DNA of 64,000 nt. Source: Dicaeum eximium. Its lineage: Eukaryota; Chordata; Aves; Passeriformes; Dicaeidae. This document shows positions 27,875 to 38,892 of the stretch, one piece after another (position 1 is the first letter of the stretch; the number at the start of each line of letters is the position of its first letter). The notes beneath the pieces are model-generated. The model ran no database searches. It had not been told where the DNA came from and was given only the letters and a program-made list of their open reading frames with translations. A program made the position numbers and the translations under genes. The DNA is taken from the NCBI GenBank assembly GCA_013396995.1, contig VWZP01005668.1, positions 1,504,806 to 1,568,805 of the forward strand, given 5' to 3'.

Positions 27875-28003
27875 ACCTTCACTTTACACATGTAAGTCAG
27901 AGAGTTTATGGGACATGTCTAAAGTCAAAAAGCAAAACACCACAGAAAAGGATCTGGAGCTGAGAGGACTCTAATCCACCAGGCTGTGCTCAGCCCACTG
28001 AAC
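27875..28003 (-). mobile_element. MIR-like SINE trace
   Basis: CACTTTACACATGTAAGTCA, AGAGTTTATGGGACATGTCT, AAAGTCAAAAAGCAAAACAC, GGATCTGGAGCTGAGAGGAC and a final AGGCTGTGCTCAGCCCACTG follow the spacing of a reverse-complement MIR (CATTTTACAGATGAGGAAAC, AGAGAGGTTAAGTGACTTGC, AAGGTCACACAGC, GGATTCGAACCCAGG, AAAGCCCATGCTC). The match is gapped and diverged. About 1 kb from the similar trace at 26720. Confidence 0.45.
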
Positions 28004-28193
28004 ATGACTTTTATTGTGCACCCAAATACCAGCTGGTGATCACTTCAAGATTGATGGTAGCATGCAGCTCTGGAATGTGCTCTAAATTCACTCTTTGTGT
28101 CAGTCTTCATGGTGTGAAAAAGAGTGAAAAACGTTTGTGTTCTGTGTGTTTAAACAGCAATTTTGCTGCCCACTGAGCATGGCTGCCCACAGG

Positions 28194-28215
28194 CTGGGAG
28201 CACTCCTGCTCCCAG
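28194..28215. repeat. Perfect 9-bp hairpin
   Basis: CTGGGAGCA and TGCTCCCAG flank a 4-base CTCC loop inside a locally G+C-richer patch. The stem is too short for a microRNA precursor. Confidence 0.8.
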
Positions 28216-29252
28216 GAGCCAGCAGTAGGGACAGCCACATCCTATAAATGATACCTAGCAGTGACAGAGCCAAATCCATACAGAAAAAAATTAAGTTTAA
28301 ATAAAATAATTTTCACTGCACACATGCTTGGAAATATTTTATTTTGAAAGTTAACATTTAAATAAAACTCACCACATATCTTAATTAATTTAATATTGAA
28401 AAATATTGAATTTAATATAAAACTCACTACTGTCCTTGATGTTCAGCAACACAAGCAGAAAATACTGATGATGAAATTAATAATTTCCAGTTGTGTCCAA
28501 CCACTGAAGTCCTCTGGGGGATGTGGCCAAACCCCATATTCAAAGAAGCAGGTTGTGTCATAACAGTAATTTGAAAAAAAAAAACCTGACTTAGTGTGCA
28601 ATCTGATGAAACCACATGGCTGTTCCTCCAATGGGATTGAATGTATTTAATATACCAGAAAAATCTATTTCAAGAGAAAAAACGAACCAACTGCCCAGAC
28701 ATTTAAAGATAGGCTTGACCTTTGCTTTTCTCCCAGACCAAACTTTCCTTGGCTTCAGAAAGCATTCCAAACACCCACATCCAGAAAGCAGCTTGCTTCT
28801 TGTCAATGGAAAAGGCTGGGTGGCCTTGCAGCTGCAAAATAAAATTTAATCCAAGAGCTCAAATTAGGCTACCGGGGTAGTACAGTGGATACTCTACTAA
28901 AGCATGCAGAACAACAAATAAATAGAGGAAAAAGAATTAAGAATATTGTGGAAAAGTATTCTATCATCCTAAATTTCTGTAAATAGAAATAGTAATGGAA
29001 TATTTGGATGAATGCAGTTGTGACATGACTGTGGAATTAAGTGTGGCTGCTGCTTTTGGTGAAATTTGTTATCTCCAATATAATGACCCTTCTGGCATCG
29101 TGTTGAACTAGGGGTTCATGGAAGGTTCACTGAGCAGGGGATGCCATTTGTTGACCTCCAGCTGCTTTATTTTCTCACATAGTCGAGTGAGAATAAGTGT
29201 TTCTTTTATCCTTCCCAGATGTAAAGCAGAGCTTGCTTACTGTCTTGACTCG

Positions 29253-29504
29253 GTATATCGAGATGATTATCTGATATACAGACAAGAGGTATATAGAGAT
29301 GATTATCTGATATATAGACAAGAGGTATATAGAGATGATTATCTGATATATAGACAAGAGGTATATAGAGATGATTATCTGATATATAGACAAGAGGTAT
29401 ATAGAGATGATTATCTGATACATAGACAAGAGGTATATCGAGATGATTATCTGATATACAGACAAGAGGTATATCGAGATGATTATCTGATATATAGACA
29501 AGAG
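29253..29504. repeat. 36-bp minisatellite, seven perfect-length units
   Basis: Seven head-to-tail 36-bp units, each starting GTATAT(A/C)GAGATGATTATC and ending AGACAAGAG. Units 2, 3 and 4 are identical; 1 and 6 are identical to each other (CGA near the start, TACAGA near the end); 5 has one change (CATAGA); 7 combines the CGA of unit 6 with the TATAGA of unit 2. The low divergence implies recent expansion, and the variant order suggests duplication of blocks. Since 36 is a multiple of 3, stop-free frames persist: a + frame at 29118-29714 repeating a 12-residue motif (VYRDDYLIYRQE) and two minus frames (29175-29618 and 29206-29571). None has family resemblance, and the non-repeat flanks look non-coding. 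Confidence 0.97.
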
Positions 29505-30465
29505 AATGCAGACACCAGGTATATGCATCCCATTGACATACTGATACTGAGGAAACAAGAAAATACACCAAAAAAGAAGTGGTTTATCTGTTGCTGTGTG
29601 ATACCCACCACACCACATAGTTGTTTGCTTGGTTTTGCTATGGGCAACTTGGCTGTTTTTATAAGTATCCCACTAAATTCAAAATTTTTTGTGTATAAAA
29701 ATACTACCCTTTAGTTCAGCAGTCAACTAAAACAATTTATTACTGTATTTCTTTTGAATGAGAAATACCACCTTCCAAAGTTTCTTCAGCTCATAACTGG
29801 GTAAATTTTACATTGTTTTAATGAAGAATGAATGAAAGCTGAGCACTGGGCTTTAGCTTGATCTCTTTATGCCTGATGTTTGCCTGATAGCTAATCCTAA
29901 TTTGATTAAATTTATAATAATAATGAAACTGTAAACAAGCCTGCATATACCAAATTGCCTGGTTTTGTACAGAGTAGTGGTGAGAAGTGACTGGTGGAGA
30001 TAGGAACAATATGTTTTAAGGAGATCTATGGATAAAGTATTGTGGCTAAAGTTGCAGTACAATTGGTAACATCAATAAAGGCAAGGATTATTGCAGCAAG
30101 GGCAATAATGCCAATTGTAGACATAGAGAGATTGGCTGAATCTCTGGGGAGGTTGCTCTTTGAAGGAGAGAAAGGAATATAATGGAAGGGATTCCTCTGC
30201 CTTGCCACAGTGAAGTGGGTTCTTACTTTATTACAGAAACCATAATGAAATTTTTCAGTGGATGAGCTGCATTTTCTCAATTAGTTTTTATTAGCTCTGG
30301 TAACAAATAATTCAGCAGCTTAGTGAAAATATGATCAGAGAGAAAAGAACTGCATGTGAGATGATGTTTAGAGCTTTTTCTGTCAGGAAAGAAGGTGGGA
30401 GACTGTTATCAGGTGTCGGTTATTCTGAAACATTTGACAGATCTTCACTACGATTCGGTGTCACG

Positions 30466-30499
30466 GATGTTGATACATCAGCAAAGATGTATCAACATC
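30466..30499. repeat. Perfect 14-bp inverted repeat
   Basis: GATGTTGATACATC (30466-30479) and GATGTATCAACATC (30486-30499) are exact reverse complements around a 6-base AGCAAA loop. A related GATACATCTGCAAAG recurs at about 30584. Pairing stops at the arm edges. Fourteen pairs are too few for a microRNA precursor. Confidence 0.95.
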
Positions 30500-33400
30500 T
30501 CAGAACTTCACACTGCTACTCCCCAGTAGCTGTCAGTTTTGCAAAAGCCAAATTCTGTCTTCACTGTCTACAGACTACCTCGATACATCTGCAAAGTACT
30601 CACTTAGATTGAACAGAAAGATAAATTTGCAAAGAAAGACAATTCTAGCAGAAAAACAACCTACCTTTCACCCAACCTTACTTACACTCTCTCTTCCTTC
30701 CCAATATTCAAAGATGTCTCGGCTGACATCATCAGACCCATCTGTTTGTGGGGAGTAAATCGTCAAGTACTTAAACCTAAGCCTTAAAAGATTTGCTTTT
30801 CTCACAAAAGAAACAGCCTGAATGAGATGCAAAACTAAAGAGAAGTCTACTCAGACCTTGTTCTCCCAGTGGCCACCCCATTAGTGCAGATGGGATGAAG
30901 ATTTAAAAAATAAAAACCGTTCCCAGATCTCATGTTGTTGCCCAGCTCTGACTTGGAGACTGTCACAAGCTTCAATCTTAATTATTTTTTTGGGCAGACA
31001 ATTACAATAATTCACTTTCTTCCATTTCTCCTATCTCTCTGTAATTTGTATCACACAGTTTCAGTGTCTGCATACAGTTAGGGGTTTAGCTGTCCTGCTA
31101 TTCTGATCTCTCCTTGGAACAATTCTCTGTGTGCCTGAGCATCACAGGAAGAAGTGCAGCCGTTCTTCCAGTGGTGTGATTGGTGGCCCACTGGAAAAAA
31201 AGAGAAGAGAGAAAATACAAGAGTTTACAATGAAGAGATATACTTCTCCCAGAAGAAGTAAAACTATGTGGAATCTGTCTGACTTCTCCAGGGGTGCGGC
31301 TTTTTTTCCCTCACTCTGCCTCAAAAATAATGTCATACTTGGCAACCAAAAGCTTCTCAATCCTGCATCTGGAAAACAAAAACATCCCTAGTGCCAATGG
31401 CAAAGCTGCTCTGTGCACCCAGGCTGAGCCTCTGCAGCCTTGGGGCAGTGTGGCAAGGGCCCTCTCTCTCCCTGGGTTTTGGAAAGCAGCCAAAGGGTGA
31501 ACTCTGTGTAACTCTGCAGACTTTGAAGTGTGCAGCTCTTGGAGAGCAGCTTTCATGCTGCAGAGCTGTTGTACACAAGCTTGTTACACACAAGGCTTGG
31601 AGGAGACTGGCTCCCATCTGACATGGGTAACTCAGCTGCAGTAATCTTAAACGCAGCTGGCCTGTCTTCATGGCTCTCCATGATTGCCAAAGCTGTCCCT
31701 TTGGTTTTGGGACCAAAAATGAGAACAAGGCCTGGACAGGATAATAATGAGCAGAAAAAGAACAGGGTAATATTTGAAAATAGGATATCTTCTGGAAAGT
31801 TCTGTAGAATGGCAATATTTGTAGCATCTTCTGAAATAAAACATGCAAATTGCATTTATATAAAACTACAACTGCACTCTACTTACTAAAAAAAAAAGGA
31901 AGCCTGCTTTTCAATGTTTTTATTGAAATGCCTGTACAACTTCAGAGGAGTTATTGGAGGTTTACAGTTAGGTAAATTGAGAAATAACCTGAAATTATTA
32001 TGCCCAGAAGTGTCTACAGCCTAGTGAGACTAGATGACTGGAGGGTGTGGGTGGTCTTGCATAATACTCAATGAAGGAATCTCAATACTGAGATATTTGG
32101 CAAGACTTAGAGGATAAGGATAGCTGTGTGACTGCAGTTTGAAATGCATTGACACATTTTTCCTCTTCGTTTTGGAGTGGGTTTTCTGTTGTGGAATGTG
32201 GTATGATTTCACATGACAATATCTGTGAAAATGAAATAATATCTCTTCTTCATAATTTAAAGCTTCAATAAAAAGGAAGGGAACGTCGTGGGGTGTCTTG
32301 GGTTGATAAGTGTGCCACAAAGCCACGTTAATACATTTTGCCACACACGAGTGAGTGGCTTTCTCCTCTCATGTGTTTGCTTTTGCTTAGAAAGCACATT
32401 CCTTCTGCACAAAACTGGCAGCTGCCCACACCTCAGAGGATCTGCCCCTCCTTTTTCCTTCAATGTACTAAATAAAAGATGAAAAATTCTGTTGCAGATC
32501 TCGGTAATTTTAATAAAACAGCACTCTGTCATGAATTATTTCCCTTTTGCTACAACTTTTTAAAAGGCACAGTGTTAAAAGCCAGTTAATACTCGATCGC
32601 AATTTTTTTTTTAAGTCTGTGAGTTACCAGGATTTCAGGAGTTTTGTGTGTCTTGCAAATGGTAAAAAAAAAAAAACAACAAAACCCATCTCTGACATGT
32701 GTGAATGTTCTGCTTAAGGTCAACTGTTAACTGGTAAGTCTTTTCCTATCAACACATGGTCTCCTTCACAAAGAGCTATTGAGTGTTTTACTGCTCCTAA
32801 TGTATATGTTGAGCTGCTCAAGGTAACAAATTGTTCTTCAGAGAAGCTAGAGCCTCCTCTGGTCCTGATTCTCCAAAGACTTCAATTTGGTACTCTGATT
32901 TTCCTTTACAAAAGACTTCACTATCTCAGTTCAGTAATGTTTAAATTTCACTCTCAACTCACATGGCAAGTACACCCTCAAGTATTCAAGGTGTATATTT
33001 AAACCAGATCGTATTTAGATATCACTGGCATTTCCTTGTTATTTATTCTCTTTCAAAATGCAGCAATTAAGTTTCCTTCTAGCAGATTATACATTTTAGC
33101 TCTGGACAAAAAGATGATTGTGTTTCAGCCTGTGCAATCTGAACTCCATTCTTCTCTCTCATTCAAATTATCTTGTTAATTAGTTAACGTAATTTTATGA
33201 ACACTTGTAAATCTGTTTTCTCCCCTTTCACTTGCTCATTTTTTTTTAAATAAAAATACAATTAAACCCCTTTCAGATGGATTCATAAGCAAGCAAGTGT
33301 GCACATCTGTGATTTCTAGTTCTTATGAAGCTATTACCTCCTGTATAAAAAGCCAGATTTCATTGTAACAGCATTAAAGAAAAGAGTAAAAACTCTCATG

Positions 33401-36400
33401 CTTGAAGCTCTCATTCTTTGAAGAAGAAAGAGATGAAGAGAAGGTCAGAGGTCCATCTAAGCTTTTTTGGGCCCTGTGTGGTTAAGGCACACAGGGGACA
33501 GACCAGTAGCACATCTGGCTACTTACAGCTCTTTGGTGAGGTGACTGTGTCCCCATTCACAATGGGATTCACTTGAGAATGGCTGAGGGATGGGTTTTAG
33601 TTTGAACACTGCATGAGCAGTGGCAAAATGCTTCAGCAGCTCCCTTATCTCAACCCCTTAAGCAGAAGGAATCAATACATATATCTTCCAAGAAAAGGAA
33701 TACTGACAGTGCAAAGGTGACTCATTCTGAAGTTTTGGAAATAAATATTCTGGCTTTATTTGTTCTCTTTCCATATGTAAAATTGAAAAAGTAGTCACTG
33801 GTGTTCTCAGACTTGCAGTGTTATAGCAGACTATTTCCATAAGTACTGTGTAAACTATAAAAACGATGCATTTATTTCTTCCATGTCTTTACACTAAAAA
33901 AATTCAAAATAAAGACAAGAAAACAATAATTAAAATTGTTAGATTCCTATGAAATCTGATACCATTTAACTAAATCTTTTTCAGTCATTTCTGCTAAAAT
34001 TTTACAAAACAGAGATTTGTAAATACAAAGTAGGAAGGAAAATATTTAAACTAAAATAAAGCAGACCTTTTCTTCTGGCTGAATTTTTTTTGTTTTGAGG
34101 TTTTTTTAATGATTTTTGGTGACTTTGCAAATACCTCAGACATCAGTCACATTCTTAGAATACATGACCATTCCATTCAATGGTAGCAACATTATTAGTA
34201 GTGTCTGTATGTCCAAATTACTTTTTCACCTGTTTAAACATGACCTGTGGGCAAAAGGGGACCATTTCCATTTGATGTTATAAGCAAAAACATTGTTCTA
34301 CTTAAATATTTATTTCTATGGAAAAAAAAAAAGAAAAAGAAAATTGGTTTCATTCCAGTTCCTAGAAGGTGAGATTTTACATTGCAGTCTCACATTTGGC
34401 ATGGGCTGGCATATTTGTTGGCCCAAACTCAAGGCTTAATGAGGCTTAAGAGAGTTTTACAGCCTCCATAACCAGAGGCTAACATTGAGCTTGCTGCTAG
34501 ACGTACACAAGGCGTGTGATTTGTGCACCCCACAACCCATGAGAACGTAAAATAAACCAGCTTTGTTCTGCTGACTTCCTCATCACCAAGGCTACATGAG
34601 ATCCATGCCAATTTGGGCAGCAGAGGTTCCCTGGGGAGATGGAGCCCATCTTCCTGGAAAGCTGTGTTTGTGCCCTGCACTGTGGTGCTGCATGTGAATG
34701 GATTGCTGTGCTTTACTCCCTGCTTGGTTCTGAGGCACAGACACCAAATCTCTGCTTTTGCTCTGAGCTTCCCCATAAACAGCCTTCTGGGACTGCATCC
34801 TTATGCCAGCAGGGAAGAGAAGGAAAGCATATTATTTCTTGCACTCTCCCACAGGGGATCCTAAATTAAAAGCTTGACAGACCATTCTTGGCTTGCTCAA
34901 AGAAGCCCTGCTAGGCTGGAAATCCAGGGATGGTAGAGTGCAGGCATGACTGCATGCAGTGTCTCATGTGTCACAGTTTAGTCACAGTTTATCAGTGGAT
35001 GAATTCAGTGCTTTCAGCTTCAGCTAGGGATGCTTGCATACCATGGCTGTAGCTTACCAAACCCTGCAATCTAAAGAGAATTCTTGATTATGTTGAACGC
35101 TCAGTAGTAAGTGGTTATGTGAGTCTGCAAAAAGAAGTTATATTTTGGGAAGGCCCTACTAAAAATTGCATAAATTTCAGTAACAAATGCATCAAACATC
35201 CTTACAAGATGTCAGCCAAGGAAGTCACTTAGGGTCTTGTCTCTACCTATTAGAGATTATTATATTCCTTAGTCTTGGAGAGTCAGGCTGTTTTCAACAT
35301 TGTGCTTCCAGTGAACTTAAATTAAGGAGTGATGAAAGTTTTAGCTTGAGTGATTTAATAAGATATTCAGAGGACTACCTGGTGCATCTAGCTCATCTAT
35401 CCTTATGCAGGCTGAACAATTTGGTTATAATAGGCTGTGTAAGATAACTACACCTCCCTGGATGCCCTGTCTCTAATAGCTGAAATGGTTTTGTTCTGGC
35501 CAGCATATTTAGGTTTCTTACAAAGGCTTTTGTGATGCCAGTAATAGATATTACACAAATATTTTGTTATTTCTTCTGTGAGAACATGACTTTTTAAAAA
35601 TAATACTTTTTTGTGGTGGATTAGAAGGATAATTAAAGAGTAGGACTTAAACTGTCTAATTGTCAGTAAGCTGTGCACTGTGTACAGACAAAACTCCAGT
35701 CATTGGGATCTCCAAAATGTGTAGTTCAAAAATAAGTGTAATTCTGGAAAGAGAAGTCACTGATGCTTTTGTTTCTTTATTAAAGCAACCTGTCCTTTAA
35801 GATCAGATTTCTTACAATAGGGATCAAGTTGGTATTGGTTTTATCCCTAAGGAAAGGGAAAATTCACCAACTGATGAAGAAAAACTACGAGCAAAAATTA
35901 TTTTTGTATCATTAAGGATGAAAGTTACTTGTATATTGTTTTATTGTCAAATTATTTTTTAATATCTAGAGAGCTGTATGTAGCATAATTCTCTATATAG
36001 GTTTAACTGCTTTCAATATTTGGTTAACTTCTCAAAGCATGGAATAGCATTGGTCTGAATGTCAGTAAATGTCTACTTCATTTTTTGACAAAACCTTTTG
36101 TTTGAGAGAGATGAAAGGAAATGCAAAAGACCATACAGCATCTTTGCAGCCACTGCTTTCTCCAAGAAACAACCACCAGATATTAAATCTTTAAAAAATC
36201 AAATCTTCTTGGATGATTGTGTGGTAAATTTTGTTGAATGAAAATAAAATTTGATTAGTTATAAATTCCCTCCCTACTTGCTTGAGTAGCCTAGAGAGTG
36301 TAATAAGCTGTAAGCTGCAGCATTAAAAGAAATAAAACTAATAAATCAGTGTGAGAGTATTTGTTTCACAGCTTTCCTTCCTTTTAAGAATGGTGTTGAG

Positions 36401-38731
36401 TTTCCATGGTCTGGTAACCTGACATAAGGTGTTCTCCTCATCAGCAGCTCAGTGGAAGCAGATTACCTTTCAGGAGCCTTGGAAAGAATAATACCATTTC
36501 AAAGAGGTTAAAATGCCAAGAAAATAATGGATTTTGATAAATGAAAGTTGTGGAAATCTGTTGCAGTCTTTGTCTCTTGTCTGAAAGCAATCCTCATGAT
36601 CATGATTATCTCTTACATCAGCCTGGTGTTCTCATTGTCAGCCACTGCCAGTCAGTGAGGCACTGAGCAGGGACGTTGTGTTGTGCAGTCACTGTGCTCA
36701 CATTTACCCCGTGCTGGGTGGGAAACTCTCCCAGTTTATCTGTGCTCTCCTGGTATATCAAATGTACAGTTAGGAGAAGGTTCAGTTTCACCTTACAGCA
36801 GCCAAATGTTAGGGTAAAGTTAATAATGCCCCAGGAAAAGGGATGAGCACAAGTATCTGAGACTGGTGGTGAGAATTTCAGAGGCTGAAGGTACTGGGTG
36901 CTAATGGCACTGTGCTGCTGAGTCTCCCAGGTGCCTGGGACAATCCCAGCTAAAAGCTAGCAGGGAGGAGTTTTTTAAAGTGAAGAAAAACAATTGATTT
37001 TTCAAGCACTAAAAAAAGGCTTCTAAAAGTACTGTGAACAATTTTCATATATACTTAACAAGTTCTTTTTCAGCTTTTTAGTTAAATCATGATTGTATGT
37101 TTATCTGTTGTTGAGGGATAAGATAAATACTATTTGGGTTTGTTGTTTGTTTTTTTTTTAATATTACCATAACTAAATACAAGCAGGAAACTCAGCTCCT
37201 GAAAGCTGTCTCACATCTAAATTAATCAGAACACAATTATCTTTCTGTAACTGGAGGTATTTTTCATCTTCCTATAAAACTAATTAACAATGATAAAAAT
37301 TAATTGGAGTTATGTATCATATTTATCAATGCAAATTATATTCTGATAAGTGTTCTTTCAGTCATTAGTTCTCTACTAGACAGGTATGAATCCTAGGACT
37401 TCAGCTTTTGCCTGCTATTAAAAATGGCTCTCCAAGAAATTTAAAAAAGAAAATTGCTTTTAGCTAAATATGTGTTTTGCAGAAGGTGCATACTTTAGGC
37501 ACACTTCTTCTGGAGCAATTTTTTTTTATTTAAATAAAGCACATATACAGAAATATTTCTGTTTTGAGAGGGTCTTTTTTTAAACAACTCATTTTGTATA
37601 AGACATTTACTGTTTTCTATTGGGAATGAGTGAGCAAAAAACTTTTCTTTTAAAAAACCTTTAGCAACAGTGACAAGCCATATTGTCTGATACAAAGTTT
37701 GCAACTGAGAACTCAGATTTTATATTTATGAATATACCTTATAGCAGAGCTTCATTTTCATAAGTGCTGTGTATTTGCCACCCTTTTAGAGTCACACACA
37801 ATTCAATCCTAATATTCATGAAGAAAGAAAGTATAATTATATGTTAAATATTTTACCAAAGACAAATTGATTCTTAAGGTTTTATTTTTCCAGTCTCAGC
37901 TCTTGGGAAATCTCCCTTCTGTAATTACTGAAAAGTGAGACAATCTGACTGGGGACCAAAATGTATTGGCCAAGCAAAGATGGGAAGGCTGAGCTTTCTT
38001 CAGGGCAGCAAGTAATACTTATACTGCAGTTGCTTTTGCTATTCCTGTAGCAGGCCTGATCCTGCACTGCTGAGATCAAAGGATGTTTTCACTTCACTCT
38101 GTTGAAAAATGCTTTATGTAGAAAAGTAGAGCTCCTTCTACAGTTCTGTTAGTTTGGTCCAGACCCATAAACAAACAACTGAATGAACATTTAGGCTTGA
38201 CTGAATAATTTTGCTTTTCTTTTGAGTAAGCATGGTGGTGAAGAACAAAGTAAAATTTGACCTTGAAAATGATAAAAACCTATTCTTAGTGAAGCCCTGT
38301 GTTAGGAAAAGGAAGTAAAATGTTCTTATGTAGTTCTCATTGATCTTGTGGGTTTTCTGCAGTCATAAACTTCAGAACGTATTGAACACATTGATTAATA
38401 TAATAAATTATCTTCCTTAAAAGCCAAAGCTGTAAATAATAATATCCATTAAAATAAGAATTAATTAGATGAATGCATAACAGCACTGTCTGATTTTTAT
38501 GATCTATAGCTATCTCCTTAATGTGCAAAATAATTGTATTCAAACTGGGAAAAGAAAATTTGTTTTACCTCAGCTATTGTATAGTAATCTAGTGTCCAAT
38601 GAGGCTTTTTCTTCCCTCTCTGGCCCCATTTGTGCCCAAAGATACCTTTATTTAGAAAGAATTGCAGCTGGGAAGCAAGAAATTGAAATTGAGTGAACTG
38701 CTTTACTATGCAACTGTTTTTACTGTTTCAG

Positions 38732-38892
38732 AGCTGCAAGAAACTAAGACCTCTGAATATCACCGGATATCCCACAGCCCCCTGGATTACAGGATATTAT
38801 TGATGGATGAAGATCAGGATCGGATCTATGTGGGGAGTAAAGATCATATTCTGTCTCTGAATATTAACAATATAAGCCAAGACCCCCTCAGT
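38732..38892 (+). CDS. SEMA3C: Semaphorin-3C, visible coding exon 1 (sema domain start)
   Basis: Encodes the N-terminal edge of the sema domain of SEMA3C, a secreted guidance ligand that acts on neuropilin/plexin receptors in axon guidance and in cardiac neural crest migration. Acceptor TTTTACTGTTTCAG, then AG completing a split Glu codon and 53 codons, closing with AGT and donor GTAAGT (phase 0 out). Landmarks are the ETKTSEY segment, the class 3 hallmark HSPLDYRILLMDEDQDRIYVG, and SKDHILSLNINNISQ, which holds an N-glycosylation sequon (Asn-Ile-Ser). The LNINNISQ-plus-DYRILLMDEDQD combination points to SEMA3C rather than 3A, 3D or 3E. As remembered, mammalian SEMA3C reads YFSLSHHP where this has YHRISHSP. 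A continuation of the open frame runs a few codons into the intron. Confidence 0.96.

Larger units (their letters stand above)
1..38731 (+). other. SEMA3C: SEMA3C large 5' intron, partial (no exon recognised)
   Basis: The first visible exon opens with two bases that finish a split Glu codon, so an upstream coding exon ending in a lone G must exist. In this family that exon carries the start codon and signal peptide. I looked on the + strand for a signal peptide followed by Phe-Asp and a phase-1 donor and found none, so this stretch is read as the 3' part of an intron longer than 38 kb. It holds a T/G homopolymer block, a CpG island, a CR1 relic, MIR-like traces, an LTR-like block, a 36-bp minisatellite and small inverted and direct repeats, each listed separately. 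The remaining sequence is AT-rich with scattered reading frames under 165 codons, none with a recognisable domain. A missed small exon is possible because the N-terminal exon is poorly conserved. Confidence 0.7.

Noticed and set aside
29118..29714. 198-codon open frame with seven 12-residue repeats as a gene
   Set aside because: Openness is explained by a 36-bp repeat. There is no family resemblance, splice or promoter context, and minus frames are equally open.
30466..30499. microRNA precursor at the 14-bp hairpin
   Set aside because: The stem is far shorter than a typical precursor and the flanks do not extend pairing.
31357..31848. 163-codon minus-strand frame and overlapping + frames
   Set aside because: Several frames are open in the same G+C-moderate patch, none with recognisable motifs.
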